DNA from: Pseudomonadota bacterium
GTDB lineage: Bacteria; Pseudomonadota; Gammaproteobacteria; Competibacterales; Competibacteraceae
Assembly: GCA_022709365.1 (NCBI GenBank)
Contig: JAKLIY010000004.1
Coordinates: forward strand, 1-64,000
Direction of reading: 5' to 3'
Length of the DNA: 64,000 nt
Below, in pieces: positions 1 through 10,513 of the stretch (within the stretch, counting starts at the first letter, position 1; the number at the start of each line of letters is the position of its first letter). The position numbers and the translations under genes were made by a program. The notes under the pieces are model-generated. The model saw nothing but the letters and a program-made list of their open reading frames with translations. It did no database searches and was not told the origin of the DNA.

Positions 1-2
1 GC

Positions 3-356
3 TTCTTTTTAGAGTTTTCGCATTTGGATGCGGATTGTTTTCAGATCTTTTTAAATCAATTCTCTCAAGCTCATCCCCATAGCTTGAATGTGATCCAATT
101 AGATAATGGACGGTTTCATTTTGCCAAAAAGCTCCAGATTCCTGAAAATGTCGTCTTATTATTTCAACCCCCTTATAGCCCAGATATCAATCCTATTGAG
201 CGTGTTTGGCAATTTATCAAAGATCAATTGCGCTGGTTGAATTTGAAAAATTTAGACGAATTGCGTAGAAAAGTTGATGAGATTATCCAGTCAATTACTC
301 CAAATCAAATCGCTTCTCTGACCAGCTTTGATTTTATTCTAACTGCTCTTAAATGA
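3..356 (+). mobile_element. IS630-family transposase, C-terminal part (5' end outside window)
   Basis: The frame is open from the window edge to a TGA at 356, so the gene is cut by the window start. The visible part is the end of a DDE transposase: an LDNGRFH motif carries a catalytic Asp, and the PPYSPDINPIERVW motif is the hallmark of the IS630/Tc1 group and carries the last acidic residue. A TTG at 24 is only an internal codon, because coding similarity continues upstream of it. Base composition is more AT-rich than the hemB region that follows, as expected for a mobile element. Whether the copy is intact cannot be judged from here. Confidence 0.85.
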
Positions 357-438
357 TAAAAACTATCGATAAATGGTATCAGTCGGATGAGGGCTTCGTG
401 GTGAAGCAGTGCTGCCATGGAAAAAACTCCAATCGGTC

Positions 439-444
439 TATAAT
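439..444 (+). promoter_or_regulatory. candidate -10 box upstream of hemB
   Basis: A perfect TATAAT lies 57 bases before the hemB start, in the gap after the transposase fragment. No convincing -35 box is seen at the usual spacing, so this is a weak candidate resting on one hexamer. Confidence 0.25.
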
Positions 445-476
445 GCCGGGCCATGATGAATACGCCGTTTCTTTGA

Positions 477-2191
<1,715 letters not shown>

Positions 2192-2211
2192 TTCCTGTGG
2201 AACCAACGACC

Positions 2212-3090
2212 ATGACCACGACCATCGATCAATACGCGGTGATGGGCCATCCCATCGCCCACAGCCAGTCACCGCGCATTCATACGTTATTCGCCGCGCA
2301 GACCGGCCAGGCGCTGGAATACCGGGCTATTCTCGTCGAGCCGGGCGGATTCACGGCGGCAGCGCGAGCGTTCCGGGCGGCTGGCGGCAAAGGATTGAAT
2401 GTCACGGTACCGTTTAAGCAGGACGCCTGGGTGTTCGCTGACATCCTCAGCGCCCGGGCGGAACGGGCCGGCGCAGTGAACACCCTGATTTTTGAACCGG
2501 GCGGCGTGCGGGGTGATAACACCGACGGACCGGGATTAGTGCGTGATCTGACCGTCAATCATGGCGGTTCGCTGGCCGGTCAGCGCATCCTATTACTGGG
2601 CGCGGGCGGCGCGGCGCGCGGGGTGTTGCAGCCGTTGCTGGCGGAACGTCCAGCGCACTTGGTGATTGCGAATCGCACGGCGGAGAAGGCGCTGGGACTG
2701 GCCGTGCGTTTTAGCGATCTCGGGCGGGTAGCGGCCTGCGGTTTCGCCGAATTGGCCGGGCGGCAGTTCGATCTCATCATCAACGCTACTGCTGCCGGTC
2801 TGGAGGATACCGTGCCGCCATTACCGGAGGGCGTTCTGGCCGACGGTGGCTGGTGCTATGACCTGATGTATGGCCGTGAACCGACCGCTTTCGTGCTATG
2901 GGGACAGGAGCAGGGCGCGGCTCGATCCCTGGATGGATTGGGGATGCTGGTGGAACAGGCGGCGGAGGCTTTCCACTTATGGCGCAGCGTATGGCCGGAA
3001 ACCGGGCCGGTGATTGCCGCGCTCCGGGACCTCAGTTATGCAAAATCTGGCTCAAAAATAACCGGGTTCGCTCCGACTGGGGATTCGTGA
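2212..3090 (+). CDS. aroE: shikimate 5-dehydrogenase
   Basis: Reduces 3-dehydroshikimate to shikimate with NADPH in aromatic amino-acid synthesis. The N-terminal substrate motif [10 protein letters not shown], the catalytic lysine in NVTVPFKQ and the Asp of NTDGPGL are all present. The Rossmann motif [11 protein letters not shown] is followed by NRT, which binds the NADP phosphate. I chose the ATG at 2212; a GTG at 2197 would add five residues. The protein is about 20 residues longer than usual, and that tail lies in the 59 bases that overlap the convergent aapP gene. The original stop may therefore have been lost with read-on into the neighbour. Confidence 0.93.
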   Translation: MTTTIDQYAVMGHPIAHSQSPRIHTLFAAQTGQALEYRAILVEPGGFTAAARAFRAAGGKGLNVTVPFKQDAWVFADILSARAERAGAVNTLIFEPGGVRGDNTDGPGLVRDLTVNHGGSLAGQRILLLGAGGAARGVLQPLLAERPAHLVIANRTAEKALGLAVRFSDLGRVAACGFAELAGRQFDLIINATAAGLEDTVPPLPEGVLADGGWCYDLMYGREPTAFVLWGQEQGAARSLDGLGMLVEQAAEAFHLWRSVWPETGPVIAALRDLSYAKSGSKITGFAPTGDS

Positions 3091-3805
3091 AAAACTCCTC
3101 CGGCGTGTTCTGTTCAATGATTTCCCCACTGTCCATAAAGATCACCCGATGGGCCACCGTCTTGGCAAAGCCCATTTCATGGGTCACGCAGATCATGGTC
3201 ATGCCGTCCTCGGCCAGCGCCACCATGGTGTCCAGCACTTCCTTGATCATCTCGGGGTCCAGCGCCGAAGTCGGTTCGTCAAACAGCATGATCTTGGGGT
3301 TCATGCACAGACTGCGGGCAATCGCTACCCGTTGTTGCTGACCGCCGGATAACTGCCCCGGATACTTCTTCGCCTGTTCAGGAATCTTGACCCGTTCCAG
3401 ATACTGCATGGCGAACTCTTCCGCCTGTTTGCGCGGCATCTTGCGCACCCAGATCGGGGCCAACACGCAGTTTTCCAGCACGGTCAGATGCGGGAACAGA
3501 TTGAAATGCTGGAACACCATACCGACATCGCGGCGAATTTGTTCAATGAGCTTGACATCGTTACTCAGCTCTTTGCTATCCACCACGATCCGTCCACGCT
3601 GGTATTCCTCAAGCCGGTTGATGCAGCGAATGGCGGTGGACTTGCCTGAACCGGACGGGCCGCAAACCACAATGCGTTCACTCTTTTGGACGGTCAGGTT
3701 AATGTCCTTGAGGACGTGAAAAGCGCCATACCATTTATGGACGCCTTCCATCTGGATCATGGACTGCTCGGAGAGCGGGGCGCGAGCCGTGGACGGTGAG
3801 TTCAT
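3032..3805 (-). CDS. aapP: general L-amino acid ABC transporter, ATP-binding subunit
   Basis: The cytoplasmic ATPase of a polar amino-acid importer. Walker A (GPSGSGKST), the Q-loop, the signature LSGGQQQR, Walker B ([12 protein letters not shown]) and the switch His (VTHEMGFA) are all intact. Its 257 residues and the ending FLSQILHN are typical of AapP/GlnQ proteins. It is the last gene of the minus-strand order aapJ-aapQ-aapM-aapP, twelve bases after aapM. Its 3' end runs into the end of aroE on the other strand. Confidence 0.95.
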   Translation of the reverse strand: MNSPSTARAPLSEQSMIQMEGVHKWYGAFHVLKDINLTVQKSERIVVCGPSGSGKSTAIRCINRLEEYQRGRIVVDSKELSNDVKLIEQIRRDVGMVFQHFNLFPHLTVLENCVLAPIWVRKMPRKQAEEFAMQYLERVKIPEQAKKYPGQLSGGQQQRVAIARSLCMNPKIMLFDEPTSALDPEMIKEVLDTMVALAEDGMTMICVTHEMGFAKTVAHRVIFMDSGEIIEQNTPEEFFTNPQSERTRLFLSQILHN

Positions 3806-3817
3806 CAGATCAAATTC

Positions 3818-4927
3818 CTAACGCTTGTGGCCGGTATGCAGGCGCTTTTCCAGATTTTGGCTGTAGCGGGACATGCTGAAACAGAACAGCCAGTAAACGG
3901 CGGCGGCGAATACGTAGCCTTCGGTGGAAAAGCCCAGCCAGTCCGGGTTGGTCGTGGCGTTGTGAACCGTGTTCATCAGATCAAACAGGCCGATGATCAA
4001 CACCAGCGAGGTGTCCTTGAACAGGGCGATAAAGGTGTTAACAATGCCGGGGATGACCAGCTTCAGGGCCTGCGGCAGCACGATCAGCGCCATGGACTTC
4101 CAGTAGCCCAATCCCAAGGCGGCGGCGGCTTCGATCTGGCCCTTGGGAATGGCCTGCAAACCGCCGCGCACCACTTCAGCCATGTAGGCCGCCTGGAACA
4201 GGGTGACGCCGATCAGCGCCCGCAGCAGTTTGTCGAAATTCATCCCCTCGGGCAGGAACAGCGGCAGCATCACCGACGACATGAACAGCACGGTGATCAA
4301 CGGCACGCCGCGCCAGAACTCGATGAAGGTGACGCACAGCGTCTGGATCGCCGGCATTTTGGAACGCCGGCCCAGCGCCAGCAGCACCCCCAGCGGCAGC
4401 GCGGCGGCCATGCCGACTCCGGCAATCACCAGGGTGAGCAACAGGCCGCCCCAACGGCTCGTTTCCACGTTGGGTAACCCGAACAGCCCGCCTTTAAATA
4501 GCACAAAGGCGACCATCGGATAAACGACCAGCAAACTCAGCCCCAATTTCACTTTGACGGGGTTAGGCACCGTGCGGATGAACAGGGGAGCCGCGCCCAG
4601 GATCAGCAGCAGCACGGCGATATTGACCCGCCAGCGCTGGGCTTCCGGGTAGAAACCGTACATAAACTGCTCAAAGTGAACCCGGATAAAGACCCAGCAA
4701 GCGCCGCTGTTGGCCTGACAATCTGCGCGGGTATCGCCGCTCCAGGTGGCGTTGAACAGCGTCCAGTTCAGGAGATGCGGGACTGCAACCCACAGCAGGT
4801 AGGCCGCCAGCGCGGTTAGCGCGATATTCAACGGCGAAGAGAACAGATTGCGGCGCATCCAGCCCCATGGGCCGATGATGCTGGCGGGCGGCGGCAGGTC
4901 GGGATGGGGAAGGCGGGATTCGGCCAT
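3818..4927 (-). CDS. aapM: general L-amino acid ABC transporter, permease AapM
   Basis: An inner-membrane permease of 369 residues with many hydrophobic segments. A large periplasmic insertion lies between the first and second segments, and the binding-protein-dependent transport loop (EAAAALGLGYWKSMALIVLPQA) is near the C-terminus. The long N-terminal half is characteristic of the AapM/BztC branch. It starts three bases after aapQ and would form the heteromeric pore with it. Substrate range, probably broad for L-amino acids, is inferred from the family. Confidence 0.93.
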   Translation of the reverse strand: MAESRLPHPDLPPPASIIGPWGWMRRNLFSSPLNIALTALAAYLLWVAVPHLLNWTLFNATWSGDTRADCQANSGACWVFIRVHFEQFMYGFYPEAQRWRVNIAVLLLILGAAPLFIRTVPNPVKVKLGLSLLVVYPMVAFVLFKGGLFGLPNVETSRWGGLLLTLVIAGVGMAAALPLGVLLALGRRSKMPAIQTLCVTFIEFWRGVPLITVLFMSSVMLPLFLPEGMNFDKLLRALIGVTLFQAAYMAEVVRGGLQAIPKGQIEAAAALGLGYWKSMALIVLPQALKLVIPGIVNTFIALFKDTSLVLIIGLFDLMNTVHNATTNPDWLGFSTEGYVFAAAVYWLFCFSMSRYSQNLEKRLHTGHKR

Positions 4928-4930
4928 ACG

Positions 4931-6112
4931 TTAACGCTCCACCAGGGCGACCCGGCGGTTATACCAGTTCATCACGAATGAGATCAGCAGGCTGATGGTG
5001 AGATAGACCGCCATCGTGATCGCAATGCATTCAATCGCCTGACCGGTCTGATTCAGCGTGGTGCCGGCGAAAGACGACACCAGGTCGGGATAACCAATGG
5101 CGGCGGCCAGCGAGGAATTCTTGGTCAGGTTCAGATACTGGTTGGTCATCGGCGGGATGATGACCCGCAGCGCCTGCGGCAAGATAATCAACCGCAGGGT
5201 CATCCCCGAATTGAGGCCCAGCGAGAACGACGCCTCGGTTTGACCATGGCTGACGGCTTGAATGCCAGCCCGGACGATTTCGGCAATGAAGGCGGCGGTA
5301 TAGATGGACAGCGCCAGCAGCAGCGAAGCCATTTCCGGGATGATGACCAGACCGCCCTGAAAGTTGAAACCGCGCAGTTCCGGGACTTGCCAGTGCAGTG
5401 GCGAACCGGCCAGCCAGAAGGTGATCAGCGGCAGACCGATCAGCAGGGCCAGCGCGGTCGAGAGTATCGGGAAGGGTTGACCCGTCGCCATTTGCCGCCG
5501 TCGCGCCCAGCGCGTTAACACGACGACTATTACAATGACTACACCGAGCGTCGCCAGCACCCAGCCGAAACCCGGTTGAAATTGGGGCGCGGGCAGATAC
5601 AGGCCACGGATATTCAGAAAGAAAGTATCGCCCAGGCTCAAACTCTGACGCGGCGCGGGAGCCGCTCGCAATACGGCGAAATACCAGAAGAAAATTTGCA
5701 GTAACAACGGGACGTTGCGGAAGGTTTCGATATACGCCAGCGCCAGCTTGGCGATCAGCCAGTTTTTCGACAATCGGGCGACGCCGATGATGAAGCCGAG
5801 CAGCGTAGCGAAAATAATGCCCAGGGCCGAGACCAGCAGGGTATTGAGCAGCGCGACCCAGAATACCTGGCCGTAACTGGAAGCGGCGGAGTAGGGGATC
5901 AGCGTCTGGATGATGTCGAAACCGGCGGGCGAGGAGAGAAAGCCAAAACCGGAGGCGATGCCCAGACGGCGTAAATTGTCCTGGGTGTTTTCAAAAAGGT
6001 ATAAACCGAAAGCGACCGTTGCCAGCAGAGCGACCGCTTGAAAAATAATGGCCCGGACCTGTGGATTATTCCAGAACGGCGGCTTGACCGGGGCGGAAGA
6101 AAGTTCGGTCAT
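4931..6112 (-). CDS. aapQ: general L-amino acid ABC transporter, permease AapQ
   Basis: A 393-residue inner-membrane protein with the HisM/AapQ architecture. It has an N-terminal membrane segment, the conserved AYIETFRNVPLLLQIFFWY stretch, a second block of membrane segments after residue 180, and an EAA-type loop before LPQALRVIIPP. It partners AapM. It follows aapJ after a 57-base gap that holds one copy of the dispersed CCCTCTCCC palindrome. Confidence 0.93.
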   Translation of the reverse strand: MTELSSAPVKPPFWNNPQVRAIIFQAVALLATVAFGLYLFENTQDNLRRLGIASGFGFLSSPAGFDIIQTLIPYSAASSYGQVFWVALLNTLLVSALGIIFATLLGFIIGVARLSKNWLIAKLALAYIETFRNVPLLLQIFFWYFAVLRAAPAPRQSLSLGDTFFLNIRGLYLPAPQFQPGFGWVLATLGVVIVIVVVLTRWARRRQMATGQPFPILSTALALLIGLPLITFWLAGSPLHWQVPELRGFNFQGGLVIIPEMASLLLALSIYTAAFIAEIVRAGIQAVSHGQTEASFSLGLNSGMTLRLIILPQALRVIIPPMTNQYLNLTKNSSLAAAIGYPDLVSSFAGTTLNQTGQAIECIAITMAVYLTISLLISFVMNWYNRRVALVER

Positions 6113-6128
6113 GAAGGTTCCTGAAGCG

Positions 6129-6169
6129 CCCCTCTCCCGCTGGCGGGAAAGGGACTGGGGGTGAGGGTG
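6129..6169. repeat. dispersed CCCTCTCCC-type palindromic repeat, copy 1
   Basis: An imperfect hairpin (CCTCTCCCGC / GCGGGAAAGG) followed by a G-rich TGAGGG tail sits between aapJ and aapQ. The same pattern recurs at seven other places in the window, mostly between genes. In an operon such a hairpin could lower downstream expression or stabilise the upstream message, but that is inference. Confidence 0.6.
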
Positions 6170-7189
6170 TTAGCGAACCGGCGGTGTGTACTGCAAACCA
6201 CCCTGGTTCCACAGCGCATTCAGGCCGCGTTCGATCTTCAGCGGGCTGCCCGCGCCGACATTGCGGTCAAAAATTTCCCCGTAGTTGCCAACCTGCTTAA
6301 TAACGACCGCCATCCAGTCATTGGCCAGGCCGAAGTCCTTGCCCCGGTCGCCTTCGACGCCCAGCATGCGTTTTACATCGGGATTGGTGGATTTTTTCAT
6401 CTCCTCGACATTCTTGGAGTTGATGCCCATTTCCTCAGCGTTGACCATGACGAAGAGAGTCCACTTGACGATGTCGAACCAGTCGTCGTCGCCATGGCGA
6501 ACGACCGGACCGAGTGGTTCCTTGGAGATGACTTCGGGTAACACGATATAGTCATCTGGCTTGGCCAGTTTGATGCGCTGGGCATAGAGCTGTGATTGGT
6601 CCGAGGTCAGCACATCGCAGCGGCCCGCTTCCAGCGATTTGGCGCTTTCGTCGGATTTGTCATAGCTGATCGGGGTCAGCTTCATTTTGTTGGCGCGGAA
6701 GTAGTCGCTCAGGTTCAGTTCGGTGGTCGTGCCGGCCTGAACGCAGACCGTGGCCCCGTCGAGTTCCTTGGCGCTCTTGACGCCCAGTTTTTTGTTGACC
6801 AGAAAGCCCTGACCGTCGTAATAGGTGATACCGGTGAAATTCATGCCCTGGGCGGAATCCCGGCTGGAAGTCCAGGTGGTGTTGCGCGACAGCACGTCGA
6901 TTTCGCCGGATTGCAGGGCGGTCAGGCGTTCCTTGGCGGTCAGCGGCGTAAATTTAACCTTGGTCGCGTCGCCAAAGACGGCGGCGGCAATCGCCCGGCA
7001 AACATCGACGTCGATGCCGCTGTAGTTGCCTTTTTCATCGGCGTAGGAGAAGCCGGGCAGACCGTCGCTGACGCCGCATTTGATAAAGCCGTTTTTCTTG
7101 ATGGCGTCCAGCGTGACGCCGGCATGGGCGGCGCTGGCAGCGGCTAACAGCAGGACGGCCGTAGTAGCCAAGGTTTTTAAACCATTCAT
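6170..7189 (-). CDS. aapJ: general L-amino acid ABC transporter, periplasmic binding protein
   Basis: The solute receptor of the system. A cleavable signal peptide (MNGLKTLATTAVLLLAAAS, then AHA) precedes a class-3 solute-binding fold. The family features GIDVDVCRAIAAAVFG and FTPLTAKERLTALQSGE are clear. The longer frame begins at 7234, but I place the start at the ATG at 7189 because a GAGGAG ribosome site lies just upstream and the signal peptide begins there. It is the first and probably most expressed gene of the operon. The 286 bases upstream are AT-rich and presumably hold the promoter; I could not assign its boxes. Confidence 0.94.
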   Translation of the reverse strand: MNGLKTLATTAVLLLAAASAAHAGVTLDAIKKNGFIKCGVSDGLPGFSYADEKGNYSGIDVDVCRAIAAAVFGDATKVKFTPLTAKERLTALQSGEIDVLSRNTTWTSSRDSAQGMNFTGITYYDGQGFLVNKKLGVKSAKELDGATVCVQAGTTTELNLSDYFRANKMKLTPISYDKSDESAKSLEAGRCDVLTSDQSQLYAQRIKLAKPDDYIVLPEVISKEPLGPVVRHGDDDWFDIVKWTLFVMVNAEEMGINSKNVEEMKKSTNPDVKRMLGVEGDRGKDFGLANDWMAVVIKQVGNYGEIFDRNVGAGSPLKIERGLNALWNQGGLQYTPPVR

Positions 7190-7475
7190 GCAGTGATCTC
7201 CTCGTAGGGCGGTGGAATACCTGTTTTTTTTCAAGTGTTACCTGGACTGCGTTAAAAAGCGTAGCAGAGTGATAGCGAAACCGGCGCATCAAAATTGGAT
7301 TCTTTTTTGATAAAGCAGGGTTTATGCCAATGACTGGCATGATGAGAAAAGTAAATAATTTCAAATAGTTTACCAAGTTTTGGTGGAATAGTGGCATCAG
7401 CATCCGCGTGAAAAAAGGGTAGTGATTTCCGCCAGTTTGCACTATTTGAGGGCATTCCCGGTTTTTGTGAGGCTT

Positions 7476-8624
7476 CTACTGCAGGGTGCGGATTCGGGTG
7501 GCGACGGCGTCCCAGTCGATCGGGGGCGTCAAGTGGCAGCCGCTGATCCGCACACAGCAGTTGGCCTGATCGTCGTTCATTCCCATGGCTTTGAGAACGT
7601 GGCTGGGCGTGTAGCTGCTGGAGGTGCAGGCCGAGCCGTTGGAGATGGCGATCAGGTCCTTGAGGGCGACCATCAACGCTTCGGAGTCCAGACCGGGAAA
7701 AGCGAGGTTCAAAACATGGTCCATGACCTGGGTTTGGTCGCCGGTCAGGCGGGGTTCAAGCGGAGCCAGGGCGTTCAGTGCGACGCGCCGGAATTGCTGA
7801 CAGGCGCGTTGACGCCGGTCGTGATCGCGGACGGCGATTTCGGCGGCCAGGCCCAAAGCGACGATCAGAGCGACGGGCAGGGTGCCAGGCCGCAGACCGT
7901 GCTCCTGACCGCCGCCGTAGGTCAGGGGACGCAGGGGCGGTCGGACGTAGCCGCGCCGGCGGGCGATCAGTGCGCCAATGCCCTGGGGCGCGAAGAGTTT
8001 GTGACCGCTGAGACTGATCAGGTCGATGCGGGGATGGCGCAGGGTGGCGAGGTCCTTGCCGTAACCTTGGGCGGCGTCGGTGTGAAAATAAGTGGGATGA
8101 TCTTTGAGAAGGTCGGCGATTTCGGTGAGCGGCTGGCGGACGCCGGTTTCGTTGTTGACCTGCATGATGGAGACCAGCAGGGTATCGGGCTGGAGGGCAG
8201 TGCGCACCCTCTCGGGATCGACCCAGCCGCCAGCAGTGACCGGCAGATAGGTCACGCCAAATCCATCGGCTTCGAGGGCGGCGCAGGGTTCCAATACGGC
8301 TTTGTGTTCGATGGCGGTGGTGATGATATGCCGTTTGCCTTGCTCCAAACCGGCTGCTCGTAGACCGATAATAGCCAGGTTGTTGCTTTCGGTGGCGCCG
8401 CTGGTAAAGATGACTTCATCGCGCCGGGCGGCCACAACAGCCGCGACCTGATCCCGGGCCTTTTGTACCGCCTGTTTGGCCCGCGCACCGTATTCATGAG
8501 TACGGCTACCTTCGTTGCCGAACTTCTCGGTCAGAAAGCGTAGCAGAATGTCCCGCACTTCCGGCTCCAGCGGGGTCGTGGCGTTGCAATCGAGGTAGAT
8601 GGGGCGCGTGTGGGCTTTGATCAT
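7476..8624 (-). CDS. dndA: cysteine desulfurase of the DNA phosphorothioation system
   Basis: A PLP enzyme that takes sulfur from cysteine and passes it to DndC. The PLP lysine is in LSGHKLFA (K209) and the sulfur-carrying cysteine is in SNGSACTSSS (C333). The N-terminus (IYLDCNATTPLEPEVRD) is closer to DndA than to IscS. It is transcribed away from dndBCD, which is the arrangement in classical dnd clusters, although a HicAB pair has come to lie between them. A housekeeping NifS/IscS role is possible, but the neighbours favour Dnd. Confidence 0.87.
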   Translation of the reverse strand: MIKAHTRPIYLDCNATTPLEPEVRDILLRFLTEKFGNEGSRTHEYGARAKQAVQKARDQVAAVVAARRDEVIFTSGATESNNLAIIGLRAAGLEQGKRHIITTAIEHKAVLEPCAALEADGFGVTYLPVTAGGWVDPERVRTALQPDTLLVSIMQVNNETGVRQPLTEIADLLKDHPTYFHTDAAQGYGKDLATLRHPRIDLISLSGHKLFAPQGIGALIARRRGYVRPPLRPLTYGGGQEHGLRPGTLPVALIVALGLAAEIAVRDHDRRQRACQQFRRVALNALAPLEPRLTGDQTQVMDHVLNLAFPGLDSEALMVALKDLIAISNGSACTSSSYTPSHVLKAMGMNDDQANCCVRISGCHLTPPIDWDAVATRIRTLQ

Positions 8625-8632
8625 CAGTTCGT

Positions 8633-9046
8633 TTACGCCAAATCCACAATCAGCCGTTTACCCAGCGCTGCTGCCGCCCGCTCCAGTTGTTTCAGCGTCG
8701 GGTTGTTCCCGGGATGTTCCAGACGTTGTGCTGACGGCCAGGAGGTTCGCAGGGTGCGCGCCAAATCGGCCAAGGTGCGGCCTTGCGCCTCGCGGGCCTG
8801 GCGCATCAACAACGCCGCTTGAATACTAGCTTGTGGGTAGGCGACCGGTTCGCCTGCCGACGGTGCCGGGATCGGTTGGCCGTCGGCCAAGCGTTGCTCG
8901 ATCACCAGCGACAGCACCTCAGCGGCATTGAAAGCAGCCTCTTCCGGGGTCGCGCCCTCGGTAAAGGCTTCGTCCAGGTCGACAAACTGAACCAGATAAC
9001 CAACGCCTTCCTGTGGTTCGATGGTGTAGGGGTATGCCGTGTTCAT
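8633..9046 (-). CDS. hicB: HicB-type antitoxin with C-terminal helix-turn-helix
   Basis: The first 60 residues have the partial RNase-H-like HicB fold (YPYTIEPQEGVGYLVQFVDL, then EAAFNAAEVLSLVIE). Residues about 75-137 form an Xre-like helix-turn-helix (ALLMRQAREAQGRTLADLAR) that should bind the operon's own promoter. It overlaps hicA by four bases and ends nine bases before dndA, so dndA may be co-transcribed from the hicA promoter. Binding to the AT-rich repeats upstream of hicA is inferred. Confidence 0.85.
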   Translation of the reverse strand: MNTAYPYTIEPQEGVGYLVQFVDLDEAFTEGATPEEAAFNAAEVLSLVIEQRLADGQPIPAPSAGEPVAYPQASIQAALLMRQAREAQGRTLADLARTLRTSWPSAQRLEHPGNNPTLKQLERAAAALGKRLIVDLA

Positions 9047-9228
9047 GATAATTTCACTCCGGTTTGTTTCTCGATCTTCTTGAGCAGACCAATCCCCAAG
9101 TCTTGCGCGCCATGGACCGGAACCGGCACTGTGACACGGCCTTTTTTCATCATGTGGTGGCTGCCGTTGCTGCGGGTCTGAATCCAGCCGTGCTGTTCCA
9201 GGGTTTTGACAATTTGTTTACCGTTCAT
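9043..9228 (-). CDS. hicA: HicA-type mRNA interferase toxin
   Basis: A 61-residue dsRBD-like toxin that cleaves mRNA independently of ribosomes. It shows the family pattern LEQHGW then GSHHMMKK with the conserved catalytic His, and ends LKKIEKQTG. The order toxin then antitoxin and the four-base overlap with hicB are typical. It is inserted between dndA and dndB, where it could stabilise the modification island. Confidence 0.9.
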   Translation of the reverse strand: MNGKQIVKTLEQHGWIQTRSNGSHHMMKKGRVTVPVPVHGAQDLGIGLLKKIEKQTGVKLS

Positions 9229-9233
9229 GATCC

Positions 9234-9258
9234 ATAAAATATATCATATAAAATATAT
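9234..9258. promoter_or_regulatory. direct repeats upstream of hicA, candidate operator/promoter
   Basis: Two copies of ATAAAATATAT (9234-9244 and 9248-9258) with a 14-base period lie just upstream of the hicA start. On the minus strand the stretch includes TATGAT and TATATT, which resemble -10 boxes. The helix-turn-helix of HicB is the natural candidate to bind them; this is inference. Confidence 0.4.
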
Positions 9259-9371
9259 TTTCAACCCCCAATCTCAACTGAAGGTGATCAGGAATTTACG
9301 ATTCAATCGCTGGTAGAAAGATAATTTTCTGCTATTGTAAGTATATTTTAAATAAAAAAACTAACAAACAA

Positions 9372-9400
9372 AAGCCTGTTTAAATAAAATACATAGGCTT
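9372..9400. promoter_or_regulatory. inverted repeat upstream of dndB
   Basis: AAGCCT at 9372-9377 and AGGCTT at 9395-9400 form a perfect 6-base inverted repeat around a very AT-rich centre, about 30 bases before dndB. It could be an operator of the dndBCD promoter; DndB itself is known as a negative regulator in some hosts. The signal is short and may be chance. Confidence 0.25.
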
Positions 9401-9430
9401 AACATACATACAAAAACCGCTGCTGACGCC

Positions 9431-10513
9431 ATGGAAACCCAGCCGACCTTAGTCTTCCCGGTGATTCGGGGTCTCCAGGCGCGGCGTGAATACTACGTCG
9501 CGATGTGGTCGCTGCGGATGCTCCGGCAAATCTCGATCTTCGATGAGGATGAACTGCCCCCGGAGCTGCGCGCTCAGCGGATCTTGAACAAGGCGCGCAT
9601 TCCCGAGATTGCTGATTACATCTTGGATAACCCCGACGACTACGTGTTCTCGGCGCTCACCGTCTCGATTGATTCCGAAGTGACCTTCGAGCCGCTGCCC
9701 GGTCAGGACCGGTTGGGATTGTTGCGGGTGCCGATGGAAGCCCGCTTTATCATTAACGACGGCCAGCATCGTCGCGCCGCTATTATCGAAGCTCTGGATC
9801 AACGGCCCGAACTCAGCCATGAGACCATCGCTGTGGTGTTCTTTCTCGACATTGGCCTGGAGCGTTGTCAGCAGATGTTCGCGGATCTGAACCGTTACGC
9901 CATCCGGCCCAATCGGTCGCTGGGCCTCCTGTATGACCATCGCAACGACCGGGCGCGGCTGGCCAAACTGGTGATCACCCAGTCCGCCGTGTTTCGCAAT
10001 ATCGTGGACATGGAAAAATCCTCACTGGCCCGGCGTTCCCGCAAGTTGTTCACCCTGTCCGCTTTCCACAATGCCTGCGCCGACCTGATCGAGGGTCTGG
10101 CGACCGGCCATCTGAACCGGGACGCCAATTTTGTTCGGGATTACTGGGAGGCGGTGGCGGAGTACTTTCCCGTCTGGCGGCAGGTGCTGGAAAACCGGCT
10201 GGCGACCAGCGAAGTCCGGGAGGGCTATATCCATTCCCACGATATTGCGCTGCAGGCGCTGGGCCATGCCGGCAACGCTCTCCTCAAGCAGCATCTGGGC
10301 GACTGGCGGCAGCGGCTGGCTGGCTTGCAGGAGATTGACTGGTCGCGCCACAACGCCCAGGTCTGGGAGGGGCGCGCACTGATCGGCGGCAAGGTGTCCA
10401 AAGCGACCACGAACATCACCCTGACGACCAACGTCATCAAGCAAGCGCTGGGGCTGCCGCTGACTGAGGAACAGCAGCGGGTGGAAAACGCCTACCTGCG
10501 GAAAGCTCAATGA
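9431..10513 (+). CDS. dndB: DNA sulfur modification protein DndB
   Basis: DndB is dispensable for phosphorothioation chemistry but controls dnd expression and modification pattern. The DGQHR signature is present as INDGQHRRAAIIEAL near residue 113, followed by FFLDIGLERCQQMFADLNR, which is standard for the family. At 360 residues it is full length. Its stop overlaps the dndC start (ATGA), so the two are coupled. No clear ribosome site precedes the ATG at 9431. A close paralog lies at 14381-15448. Confidence 0.9.
   Translation: METQPTLVFPVIRGLQARREYYVAMWSLRMLRQISIFDEDELPPELRAQRILNKARIPEIADYILDNPDDYVFSALTVSIDSEVTFEPLPGQDRLGLLRVPMEARFIINDGQHRRAAIIEALDQRPELSHETIAVVFFLDIGLERCQQMFADLNRYAIRPNRSLGLLYDHRNDRARLAKLVITQSAVFRNIVDMEKSSLARRSRKLFTLSAFHNACADLIEGLATGHLNRDANFVRDYWEAVAEYFPVWRQVLENRLATSEVREGYIHSHDIALQALGHAGNALLKQHLGDWRQRLAGLQEIDWSRHNAQVWEGRALIGGKVSKATTNITLTTNVIKQALGLPLTEEQQRVENAYLRKAQ

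Noticed and set aside
7035..7442. 135-codon minus-strand frame upstream of aapJ
   Set aside because: It overlaps the aapJ signal peptide region in another frame and contains the aapJ leader; probably untranslated.
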